From NCBI GenBank assembly GCA_900556785.1, contig USQK01000048.1, forward strand, positions 1-13,064: 13,064 nucleotides of DNA, read 5' to 3'. Of this stretch, positions 6,557-13,064 are shown piece by piece. A program made the position numbers and the translations under genes. Origin of the DNA: an uncultured Veillonella sp. Its GTDB lineage: Bacteria > Bacillota > Negativicutes > Veillonellales > Veillonellaceae. Position 1 is the first letter of the stretch, and each line of letters opens with the position of its first letter. The notes below the pieces were generated by a model. It was not told where the DNA came from. It made no database searches and worked only from the letters and a program-made list of their open reading frames with translations.

Positions 6557-6688
6557 ATGTTGGGTTTAGTCATTAGCTTGTTGATTATCGCGCTCGTCGT
6601 GATTATTAAAGACATTCGAATTATGAACAACAACTTAACACGTTTTTGTCTTAGAAGTTCCACGAATGGTTTAATATACAATCAATAA
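6557..6688 (+). CDS. Putative ilv leader peptide, 43 aa, Leu/Val/Ile-rich
   Basis: This short ORF has a full AGGAGG (6547-6552) four bases before its ATG. Fifteen of the first 22 residues are branched-chain: Ile x7, Leu x5 and Val x3, with the core LVISLLIIALVVIIK at residues 4-18. The core resembles the E. coli ilvGMEDA leader peptide IlvL, which contains LLRVISLVVISVVVIII. Codon use differs from the downstream genes (GTC, CTC, GCG and CGA appear). After residue 22 the sequence becomes polar (MNNNLTRF) and the frame ends at TAA 6686-6688. The ORF sits between a good promoter and a strong terminator just ahead of ilvD, a biosynthetic operon for the same amino acids. The natural reading is a control peptide whose translation senses charged branched-chain tRNAs. 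The alternative is a real small protein with a single membrane helix, or a type I toxin-like peptide, since membrane helices are also Ile/Leu/Val-rich. Confidence 0.65.
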   Translation: MLGLVISLLIIALVVIIKDIRIMNNNLTRFCLRSSTNGLIYNQ

Positions 6689-6798
6689 GATTTGACTATA
6701 TGGTTTGTTTCTTATGTGTATATTTTCCAAGGGGTACATAGGATTATTTATGTATATAGGAATTCTGTAAACAAAAGGAATATCATTTGTAAACTTTT

Positions 6799-6827
6799 AA
6801 GACGATTCATAAGAATCGTCTTTTTTT
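6799..6827 (+). terminator. Putative attenuator terminator of the ilv operon
   Basis: AAGACGATTC (6799-6808) pairs perfectly with GAATCGTCTT (6813-6822) around the tetraloop ATAA. The T-run 6821-6827 follows. It lies 110 bases after the leader ORF and 54 bases before the ilvD ATG. No -35/-10 pair is visible between 6828 and 6881, so ilvD transcription must pass this hairpin. That argues for an attenuator rather than a simple end-of-gene terminator. Confidence 0.8.
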
Positions 6828-6881
6828 ATTAAGTTGAAAAGTGTCCAAGTGGATGCTTTCAAGAAAAGTGAGGAGATTAAC

Positions 6882-8552
6882 ATGAGTTGTAGAAGTGACA
6901 ATTTAAAAACAGGCGTAGCACGTGCACCACACAGATCTTTGCTAAAAGCTCTTGGTTTTGTTGATGAAGAAATGGGCAGACCAGTCATTGGTATTGCGAA
7001 CTCTTTCAACGAAATTATCCCTGGTCACGTGGGCTTGAAAAATATTGTACAAGCCGTAAAAGACGGCATTCGCAACGCAGGTGGTGTGCCAATCGAGTTC
7101 AATACAATTGGTATTTGTGACGGCTTGGCGATGAACCACATCGGTATGAAATACTCCTTGGTAACTCGTAATATCATCGCTGATTCCATCGAAGCAACAG
7201 CTATGGCAACACCATTTGATGCTATGGTATTCATTCCAAACTGCGATAAAGTAGTACCTGGTATGTTGATAGCTGCAGCTCGTCTAAACATTCCATCCGT
7301 ATTCGTGTCTGGTGGTGCTATGCTTGCAGGCGTACATAATGGCAAAAAAATCGGTTTGTCTGATGTATTCGAAGCAGTAGGTAAACATCAAACTGGTGAA
7401 ATGGATGATGCTGAGTTATCTGAAATCGAAAATACAGCATGTCCTACATGTGGTTCTTGCTCTGGTATGTACACAGCTAATACAATGAACTGCTTAACAG
7501 AAGCTCTTGGTATGGGCCTTCCTGGTAATGGTACAATTCCAGCAGTATACTCTGAACGTTTACGTCTTGCTAAATTAGCAGGTATGCAAGCAGTAGAGGT
7601 ATTGAAAGCAAATCTTCGTCCTAAAGACATTATGACACGCGAAGCTTTTGAAAATGCAGTAGCTCTAGATATGGCTTTGGGTGGTTCCTCTAATACAGCA
7701 CTTCATTTGCCAGCTATCGCTCACGAAGCAGGCGTACCATTGTCCTTGGACGACTTCGATCGCATTGCACAAAACACACCTCAATTGTCTAAACTTTCTC
7801 CATCTGGTAAATACTTCATCGAAGACTTGTATGCTGCCGGTGGCGTATCTGCTGTGTTGAAACGTTTAGCCGAAAATGGTCGTTTGCATACAGATTGCAA
7901 AACTGTAGCTCTTAAAACACAAGGTGAAATTGCAGCGGTAGCTCATGTTGCGGATGAAGACGTTATTCATCCTTGGAATAATCCTGTTCATGAAACAGGT
8001 GGTATTGCCGTTCTTAAAGGTAACCTTGCTGTAGACGGTTCCGTTGTAAAAGCAGGTGCCGTAGATGAAGATATGCTTGTTCACTCTGGTCCAGCAAAGG
8101 TATTCAACAGCGAAGAAGAAGCTGTTGAAGCTATTACAGGCGGTAAAATCGTAAAAGGCGATGTGGTAGTTATTCGTTACGAAGGTCCTAAAGGTGGCCC
8201 TGGCATGCGCGAAATGTTAACACCAACATCCATGATTGCTGGTATGGGTCTTGATAAAGACGTAGCATTGTTGACTGACGGTCGTTTCTCTGGTGCTACA
8301 CGTGGTGCATCCATTGGTCACGTATCTCCAGAAGCAGCAGCAGGTGGCACAATCGCCGTTGTTGAAGATGGTGATATCATCAACATCGATATTCCAAACG
8401 GCAAATTGGAATTAGCTGTATCTGATGAAGAAATCGCTCGTCGTAAAGCCGCATTGAAACCATTCAAATCCAATGTAACTGGATATCTTAAAAAATACGC
8501 TCTTCATGTATCCTCTGCAGCACAAGGTGCTATCGAAGTATTTGAAGACTAA
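6882..8552 (+). CDS. ilvD: Dihydroxy-acid dehydratase
   Basis: IlvD dehydrates 2,3-dihydroxy-isovalerate and 2,3-dihydroxy-3-methylvalerate to the keto acids that precede valine/leucine and isoleucine. The 556 residues match the usual IlvD length. Motifs of the IlvD/Edd iron-sulfur dehydratases are present: GICDG (Cys79), PNCDK (Cys121, Lys123), CPTCGSCSGMYTAN (starting at Cys187, with Cys193 the conserved cluster Cys) and LLTDGRFSGATRG with Ser470 in the catalytic position. The frame is open upstream to a TTG at 6834, but the ATG at 6882 is chosen because GAGGAG (6870-6875) precedes it at six bases and MSCRSDNLKTG is the expected N-terminus. It is the first structural gene of the ilv operon, downstream of the putative attenuator. 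The Cys pattern does not by itself decide between a [4Fe-4S] and a [2Fe-2S] cluster. Confidence 0.97.
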   Translation: MSCRSDNLKTGVARAPHRSLLKALGFVDEEMGRPVIGIANSFNEIIPGHVGLKNIVQAVKDGIRNAGGVPIEFNTIGICDGLAMNHIGMKYSLVTRNIIADSIEATAMATPFDAMVFIPNCDKVVPGMLIAAARLNIPSVFVSGGAMLAGVHNGKKIGLSDVFEAVGKHQTGEMDDAELSEIENTACPTCGSCSGMYTANTMNCLTEALGMGLPGNGTIPAVYSERLRLAKLAGMQAVEVLKANLRPKDIMTREAFENAVALDMALGGSSNTALHLPAIAHEAGVPLSLDDFDRIAQNTPQLSKLSPSGKYFIEDLYAAGGVSAVLKRLAENGRLHTDCKTVALKTQGEIAAVAHVADEDVIHPWNNPVHETGGIAVLKGNLAVDGSVVKAGAVDEDMLVHSGPAKVFNSEEEAVEAITGGKIVKGDVVVIRYEGPKGGPGMREMLTPTSMIAGMGLDKDVALLTDGRFSGATRGASIGHVSPEAAAGGTIAVVEDGDIINIDIPNGKLELAVSDEEIARRKAALKPFKSNVTGYLKKYALHVSSAAQGAIEVFED

Positions 8553-8593
8553 TAGTAGATTTTCATTAATACTAACTAGAGGAGATAGAGTAC

Positions 8594-9817
8594 ATGCATA
8601 AGTTGTATGATTTTATGGAGGCTCGTGAGCGATTAAGCACAATCACGGTGAAAACAAAATTGCTTCACAGTGATGTGTTCTCCGATGAAAGTGGCAATGA
8701 TGTATATATCAAGCCAGAAAACTTGCAAATAACAGGTTCCTTTAAGGTTCGTGGTGCCTATAATAAAATTGCAAAATTAACAGAAGAAGAAAAGGCGCGC
8801 GGCGTTATTGCAGCGTCTGCCGGTAACCATGCGCAAGGCGTGGCCCTTGCTGCAAAACGTTTAGGCATTAAAGCGACAATCGTTATGCCAAAACATACAC
8901 CTCTCATCAAGGTGAATGCTACAAAACAATATGGTGCAGAAGTGGTTCTACATGGTGAGATTTATGATGAAGCTTACCAAAAAGCGATGGAATTACAACA
9001 AGAGCACGGATATGTGTTTGTTCATCCTTTTGATGACGAAGATGTTATTGAAGGACAAGGTACAATTGCATTAGAAGTTCTTGAGGAATTGCCTGATGCG
9101 GATGTATTGCTAGTTCCTGTTGGTGGTGGCGGTATTGTTTCTGGTATCGCAGCTGCGGCAAAATTAAAAAATCCTAGCATTAAAATTATTGGTGTAGAAC
9201 CAGAAGGTGCGGCTAGTGCAATAGCTGCGTTAAAAGAAGATCATCCTGTACCACTTAGTGAGGTGGCAACTATCGCAGATGGTACAGCTGTACGTCAAAT
9301 CGGCGAAACTACATTAAAATATATTAAGAAATACGTAGATGAAATTGTTACTGTCTCTGATTATGAATTGATGGAAGCATTTTTGTTGCTTGTAGAAAAA
9401 CATAAGTTAGTAGCAGAAAACTCCGGTATTTTACCATTAGCAGGTCTAAAAAAATTAGACTGTAAAGGCAAAAAGGCAGTAGCCATTGTTAGTGGTGGTA
9501 ATATCGACGTACTTACTATTTCTTCTATGATCAATAAAGGTCTCGTATTGCGTGGTCGTATCTTCACTTTCTCTGTAAACCTTCCAGATAAACCAGGTCA
9601 ATTGGTTGCTGTATCTGAAATGCTTGCAGATGCGGATGCAAACGTTATTAAACTTGATCATAATCAGTTTAAAAACCTTGACCGCTTCCATGAAGTGGAA
9701 TTGCAAGTGACTGTAGAAACAAATGGTGAAGAACACATCAAACACATTATTGATACTTTTAAAAATAATGGTTACATTATTAAACGATTAAATTCCAGCG
9801 AGATTTTATCTGAATAG
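8594..9817 (+). CDS. ilvA: Threonine ammonia-lyase with one C-terminal ACT domain
   Basis: This PLP enzyme deaminates threonine to 2-oxobutyrate, the entry step to isoleucine. The PLP lysine is Lys51 in ITGSFKVRGA. Other visible sites are SAGNHAQG (75-82), the phosphate-binding glycine loop GGGG (177-180), AENSG (274-278) and SGGN (300-303). A single ACT domain (about 322-396, beginning FTFSVNLPDKPGQLVAV) follows the catalytic domain, giving 407 residues, against about 514 with two ACT-like domains in E. coli IlvA and about 330 with none in catabolic TdcB. The one-ACT form can serve biosynthesis or catabolism; its place between ilvD and ilvB indicates biosynthesis. The ACT domain probably binds an amino-acid effector. 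It begins 41 bases after ilvD with AGAGGAG (8578-8584). Confidence 0.95.
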   Translation: MHKLYDFMEARERLSTITVKTKLLHSDVFSDESGNDVYIKPENLQITGSFKVRGAYNKIAKLTEEEKARGVIAASAGNHAQGVALAAKRLGIKATIVMPKHTPLIKVNATKQYGAEVVLHGEIYDEAYQKAMELQQEHGYVFVHPFDDEDVIEGQGTIALEVLEELPDADVLLVPVGGGGIVSGIAAAAKLKNPSIKIIGVEPEGAASAIAALKEDHPVPLSEVATIADGTAVRQIGETTLKYIKKYVDEIVTVSDYELMEAFLLLVEKHKLVAENSGILPLAGLKKLDCKGKKAVAIVSGGNIDVLTISSMINKGLVLRGRIFTFSVNLPDKPGQLVAVSEMLADADANVIKLDHNQFKNLDRFHEVELQVTVETNGEEHIKHIIDTFKNNGYIIKRLNSSEILSE

Positions 9818-9835
9818 CTGGTCGAAAGGGTTCCT

Positions 9836-11545
9836 ATGAGCGCAGAAACAATCAATGGGGCACGCATTGTCCTTGAAACATTGCATCGCCTTGGTGTAAC
9901 CGACATGTTCGGTTATCCAGGTGGCGCGGTAATTCCAATTTACGATGAAATTTATAGCTTCCCTGAAATTAAACATTATTTTGTTCGTCATGAACAAGGT
10001 GCAGCCCATGCAGCAGATGGCTATGCACGCGTATCTGGAAAAGTAGGCGTATGCCTCGCTACGTCCGGTCCTGGTGCAACTAATCTTGTTACAGGTATTA
10101 TGACTGCTTACATGGATTCTGTACCTATGGTGGCCATTACTGGTCAGGTTGGTCGTCCGTTTATTGGTAAGGATTCCTTCCAAGAAGCAGATATCCAAGG
10201 TATCACCATGCCGATTACAAAACATAACTACCTTGTTCAAGATATTCGCGATTTACCTCGCATCATCAAAGAAGCGTATTTTATTGCTAGTACAGGTCGT
10301 CCAGGACCTGTTCTTATCGATATTCCTAAGGATGTTCAAACAGAAAAAATATCCATGACAGAATACAATAAATTATATGAAGTACCTATCCATCTTGAAG
10401 GTTATGATCCAACCTATAAAGGTCATCAAGGGCAAATTAAGAAAGCGGCTACACTCATTAAAAATGCGAAACGTCCGCTCATCATTGCCGGTGCCGGTGT
10501 ATTGAAATCTGGCGCTATGGATGAGTTAAAGGAATTGGCAGAAAAGGCTCAAATTCCTGTAACAAATACATTAGTTGGCCTTGGTGGTTTCCCAGGTAAC
10601 CATGAGCTTGCTCTTGGTATGGTGGGTATGCATGGCTCTGTAGCGGCTAATAATAGTACAGAAGAAGCAGACCTTGTTATTGCAGCTGGTATTCGTTTCC
10701 ACGACCGCATTACAGGTCATCCAGATTTCTTCTGTAAAAAAGCTAAAATCATTCATATCGATATCGATCCAGCAGAAATTGATAAAAACGTTACTATTAA
10801 CGTACCAATTGTAGGTGATTTGAAGCGAGTTTTATCTGAACTTAATACGCTTGTAGAACCTACAACTCATGAAGCGTGGATCGGACAAATTCGTGAATGG
10901 CAAGCGGAATATCCTATGGTAATTCCTGAATCTAAAGATGGTGTATTACATCCACAATACGTATTATCTGAACTTAACAAGATTGCCAAAGAGGATGCAG
11001 TTATTGTAACTGACGTAGGTCAACATCAAATGTGGGCGGCTCAATTCTTAACTCATAAAAAACCTCATACCATTGTTACATCTGGTGGTGCAGGTACCAT
11101 GGGCTATGGTTTACCAGCTGCAATTGGGGCTCAAGTGGGGGCACCTCATAAACAAGTTATCCTTGTTGTTGGTGATGGTGGATTCCAAATGACCTTCGAA
11201 GAGCTCATGATGGTTCGCCAATATAATTTACCAATTAAGATTGTTATCATCAATAATGGTTACCTTGGCATGGTTCGTCAATGGCAACAAATCTTTAATG
11301 ACCGCCGTTATTCCTATGTAGATTTGGAAACGAGTCCAGACTTCTTGAAATTGGCAGATGCCTTTGATTTGAAAGCCGCTCGTATTGATAATGTAGAGGA
11401 TTTCAATAAAGAATTTAAATCTTTCATTACATCTGATGAAAGTATCATCTTGGATTGCCGTGTAGCAAGAGAAGATAATGTATTGCCGATGATTCCAGCT
11501 GGCGGTACCGTAAGTGGTATGATGGGCAAGAAAGGGGTGCTATAA
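9836..11545 (+). CDS. ilvB: Acetolactate synthase, catalytic (large) subunit
   Basis: This subunit condenses pyruvate with a second pyruvate or with 2-oxobutyrate to form acetolactate or acetohydroxybutyrate, using ThDP, Mg2+ and FAD. It has 569 residues, normal for AHAS. Visible sites are the GYPGGAVIPIYD substrate/cofactor loop (27-38), the catalytic ThDP-activating Glu53 in RHEQGAAHAADGYAR, SGPGATNLVTG, and the ThDP/Mg motif from GDGG (446-449) to NN (473-474), followed by GYLGMVRQWQ, a signature of true AHAS as opposed to catabolic ALS. It begins 18 bases after ilvA behind AAAGGG (9825-9830). Its stop codon overlaps the ilvN start by one base (TAATG), so the two subunits are probably translationally coupled. 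Confidence 0.97.
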   Translation: MSAETINGARIVLETLHRLGVTDMFGYPGGAVIPIYDEIYSFPEIKHYFVRHEQGAAHAADGYARVSGKVGVCLATSGPGATNLVTGIMTAYMDSVPMVAITGQVGRPFIGKDSFQEADIQGITMPITKHNYLVQDIRDLPRIIKEAYFIASTGRPGPVLIDIPKDVQTEKISMTEYNKLYEVPIHLEGYDPTYKGHQGQIKKAATLIKNAKRPLIIAGAGVLKSGAMDELKELAEKAQIPVTNTLVGLGGFPGNHELALGMVGMHGSVAANNSTEEADLVIAAGIRFHDRITGHPDFFCKKAKIIHIDIDPAEIDKNVTINVPIVGDLKRVLSELNTLVEPTTHEAWIGQIREWQAEYPMVIPESKDGVLHPQYVLSELNKIAKEDAVIVTDVGQHQMWAAQFLTHKKPHTIVTSGGAGTMGYGLPAAIGAQVGAPHKQVILVVGDGGFQMTFEELMMVRQYNLPIKIVIINNGYLGMVRQWQQIFNDRRYSYVDLETSPDFLKLADAFDLKAARIDNVEDFNKEFKSFITSDESIILDCRVAREDNVLPMIPAGGTVSGMMGKKGVL

Positions 11546-12033
11546 TGGCGAGAGAACATCAAGTCTTAGTAATTGCAAAAAATACAGCAGGCATTGGTGC
11601 ACGTATATTGGCACTCTTTAACCGTCGTGGTTTTAATGTTACAAAGATGACATCTGGCATTACAAATACACCAGGCTACGCTCGTATTACCCTCACCGTT
11701 GAGGCAGATGATCGCATCTTAGACCAAATTCAAAAACAAATTTATAAGCTCATTGATGTGGTAAAGGTTAAAGTTTTTGAAAATCATGATGTGGTATGCC
11801 GTGAGTTAATGCTTATTAAGGTAAAAGCAACTGCTGCAACACGCTCTCAAATTGTACAAATTGCCGATGTATATCGTGGCAATGTGCTCGATATTTCTCC
11901 TACTTCTATGATTATTGAAGTAATTGGTAGCGTAGAAAAATTACGCGGTTTCATTCAAATTATGGAAACTTATGGTGTCCTTGAAATTGCCAAAACTGGC
12001 ATTACCGCAATGAGCCGTGGAGAAAAGATTTAG
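11545..12033 (+). CDS. ilvN: Acetolactate synthase, regulatory (small) subunit
   Basis: The small subunit activates IlvB and gives it feedback inhibition, usually by valine. The 162 residues have an N-terminal ACT domain (about 6-78) and the ALS small-subunit C-terminal domain (about 84-162, with RELMLIKV at 86-93 and GVLEIAKTGITAMSRG at 144-159). Aligned to E. coli IlvH, the effector-site residues Asn11, Gly14 and Asn29 are kept as Asn13, Gly16 and Asn31, so valine sensing is likely retained. The common NxPG turn reads NTAG here (13-16), with Ala in place of Pro. The start codon overlaps the ilvB stop by one base. Confidence 0.96.
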   Translation: MAREHQVLVIAKNTAGIGARILALFNRRGFNVTKMTSGITNTPGYARITLTVEADDRILDQIQKQIYKLIDVVKVKVFENHDVVCRELMLIKVKATAATRSQIVQIADVYRGNVLDISPTSMIIEVIGSVEKLRGFIQIMETYGVLEIAKTGITAMSRGEKI

Positions 12034-12044
12034 GAGATGGTTGT

Positions 12045-12830
12045 GTGAGTAGTGAATTACTCCATTATGAAGACGTCAAGTTTCGTCGTGAAGGTCGCGA
12101 AATTTTAAAAGGCATTAATTGGCATGTTGAAGAAGGGGAGAATTGGGCCTTATTAGGTCTCAATGGGGCTGGTAAATCGACGATGCTCAGCATGATTCCA
12201 GCTTACCAAATTCCTACAACAGGACTATTACGCGTATTTGGTCATGAATTTGGTAAATATGCATGGCCTAAAATCAAGGCGCGATTAGGCTTTGTTAGTT
12301 CAGCGCTTGGACAATTCCAGTCCACCTTGGATAAACAAGTGGTAGAAGATGTTGTTATTTCTGGTGCTTTTAATAGTATTGGTATTTATCAACAGGTAGA
12401 GCCTGAAGTACGTGAACGAGGACTACGATTATTGTCTGAGTTTGGTTTGTCCTATTTGGAAGGCCATAGATTTCATACACTATCTGCTGGTGAACAGCGC
12501 CGTGTTTTACTAGCACGGGCTATTATGGCTAATCCAGATTTACTCATTTTAGATGAGCCTTGTTCTGGACTTGATTTGCCTGCTCGTGAGCAATTCTTAA
12601 GAACTGTTGAGAATATGGCACGAGAGGAGCATAAGCCTTTTATTTATGTGTCTCATCAAATTGAAGAGATTATGCCCAGTATTACACATGTAGCTATTAT
12701 TAAAGATGGTCTCATTGTGTATAAAGGCAAGAAACAGGACATCTTAACCGATGAAATTCTAAGCGATGTATTCGGTATTGATGTATCCGTTGTATGGGAG
12801 AAAAATCGCCCATGGATTATAGTTAAGTAA
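12045..12830 (+). CDS. Soluble ABC ATPase (YlmA/ModF-like) at the end of the ilv operon
   Basis: This 261-residue ATP-binding protein has a single ABC domain. It shows Walker A GLNGAGKST (38-46), signature LSAGEQRR (146-153), Walker B LLILDEP (166-172) with catalytic Glu171, a D-loop SGLD (174-177) and switch His204 in YVSHQ. The Q-loop reads GFVSSALGQ (82-90), with Ser where Gln normally follows FV; this variant and the overall style recall the YlmA/ModF group of ABC proteins. There is no membrane segment, and no permease gene lies beside it in the window. The start is a GTG (12045) placed eight bases after AGGAG (12032-12036), which overlaps the ilvN stop, so it belongs to the ilv transcript. 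Whether it acts with an amino-acid permease elsewhere or has a non-transport role cannot be told. A weak hairpin only (12837-12850) follows, so the operon end is unclear. Confidence 0.88.
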   Translation: MSSELLHYEDVKFRREGREILKGINWHVEEGENWALLGLNGAGKSTMLSMIPAYQIPTTGLLRVFGHEFGKYAWPKIKARLGFVSSALGQFQSTLDKQVVEDVVISGAFNSIGIYQQVEPEVRERGLRLLSEFGLSYLEGHRFHTLSAGEQRRVLLARAIMANPDLLILDEPCSGLDLPAREQFLRTVENMAREEHKPFIYVSHQIEEIMPSITHVAIIKDGLIVYKGKKQDILTDEILSDVFGIDVSVVWEKNRPWIIVK

Positions 12831-12902
12831 GAGTTATAATTGGGATAATTCATTTTTTCTTAATACAAAAAGGGTACAAATTTAAGTTGTAGATTAGTCT
12901 AT

Positions 12903-12968
12903 TTGACTATTCGATAAATTACGATATACACTACAAATCTTGCATTTATTTGTGAGATTGTGTACAGT
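12903..12968 (+). promoter_or_regulatory. Possible promoters for the gene entering at the right edge
   Basis: Two overlapping candidates lie in the AT-rich gap 12831-13014: TTGACT (12903-12908) with TATACA (12925-12930) at 16 bases, and TTGCAT (12940-12945) with TACAGT (12963-12968) at 17 bases. Neither is strong. A small hairpin (ATATTC 12980-12985 with GAATAT 12990-12995) lies just before the ribosome binding site. Nothing else is seen in the gap. Confidence 0.35.
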
Positions 12969-13014
12969 ATATATATTAAATATTCTATTGAATATATTTT
13001 GGAGGTTGTCTAGT

Positions 13015-13064
13015 ATGGCAGGGGAAAAATTTAGGGGTACAGTTTTTTATTATGGATATCTTGT
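13015..13064 (+). CDS. N-terminal fragment of an unidentified gene, cut by the window edge
   Basis: An ATG at 13015 follows a good GGAGG (13001-13005) at nine bases and opens a frame that runs off the window. The first 16 residues read MAGEKFRGTVFYYGYL. This is too short to assign. The YYGYL stretch after a short basic start would fit the first membrane segment of a transporter such as an MFS carrier, but that is a guess. Confidence 0.6.
   Translation, partial: MAGEKFRGTVFYYGYL

Noticed and set aside
6406..6681. Minus-strand 91-codon frame opposite the ilv leader
   Set aside because: AT-rich frame without a ribosome binding site or recognisable domain. It overlaps the promoter and leader ORF of the + strand and looks like a chance frame.
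1880..6741. Ten-base match GGGTACATAG at 1880-1889 and 6732-6741, with GGGTACA again near 12871 and 13035
   Set aside because: About one such 10-base match between these intergenic regions is expected by chance, and the other copies match only seven bases, one of them inside a coding start.
6834..6881. TTG at 6834 as ilvD start, adding 16 residues
   Set aside because: No ribosome binding site precedes it, and it lies just after the terminator T-run. ATG 6882 has GAGGAG at proper distance and gives the normal IlvD N-terminus and length.
6689..6881. T-box or other known riboswitch before ilvD
   Set aside because: GGGGTACATAGG (6731-6742) faintly recalls a T-box core, but the conserved TGGNACCGCG and a Stem I specifier region are not visible.
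9806..10240. Minus-strand 144-codon frame opposite ilvB
   Set aside because: Lies inside a clearly real AHAS gene in the antisense direction; the product matches no known family.
12837..12866. Terminator after the ABC ATPase gene
   Set aside because: Only a 4-bp AATT/AATT stem precedes the T-run at 12854-12859, too weak to call.
12885..12936. TTGTAG/CTACAA inverted repeat in the last intergenic gap
   Set aside because: Six-base arms separated by 40 bases in AT-rich DNA are likely chance.

Overview
This 13 kb window is AT-rich bacterial DNA. Its strong AGGAGG-type ribosome binding sites, TTGACA/TATAAT-like promoters and U-tailed intrinsic terminators are typical of Bacillota. The gene content fits an anaerobic, organic-acid-using member of the Negativicutes, most likely Veillonella or a close relative: a dicarboxylate/citrate-type DASS carrier, a complete run of branched-chain amino acid genes, and no sugar uptake genes. 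The genus is inferred from gene style, not from a database match. All convincing genes are on the + strand. There are no tRNA or rRNA genes, CRISPR arrays, insertion sequences or phage genes.

Left part (1-2890). An intrinsic terminator (61-92) closes whatever lies upstream. After it come a doubtful 65-codon ORF and a single-chain ABC importer subunit in which an OpuCB-type permease is fused to an OpuCC/ProX-type binding domain (330-1865). Its ATPase is not in the window. A promoter at 1916-1944 then serves a crotonase-fold enzyme (1997-2788) that lacks both hydratase glutamates and carries an isomerase-type Asp.

Middle part (2917-6356). An apparent operon encodes 6-phosphogluconolactonase, a TatA-type protein and a small HMA metallochaperone, and ends in a terminator. 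A cupin gene starts only 17 bases beyond that terminator. It is followed by a second terminator, then a perfect 19-base inverted repeat and a DASS-family carboxylate transporter with its own terminator.

Right part (6494-12830) is the ilv operon: ilvD, ilvA, ilvB and ilvN (ilvB and ilvN overlap by one base), followed 11 bases later by a soluble ABC ATPase. IlvA makes 2-oxobutyrate from threonine, IlvBN makes the acetohydroxy acids and IlvD performs the dehydration step. ilvC, ilvE and leu genes are absent here.

The most interesting feature is the ilv leader. A good promoter (6494-6522) is followed by a 43-codon ORF (6557-6688) with a strong ribosome binding site. Fifteen of its first 22 residues are Leu, Val or Ile, in a pattern very like the E. 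coli IlvL leader peptide. A strong intrinsic terminator (6799-6827) follows just before ilvD, with no promoter visible between it and ilvD. This is the layout of ribosome-mediated transcription attenuation; no T-box is visible. The window ends in the first 16 codons of another gene.
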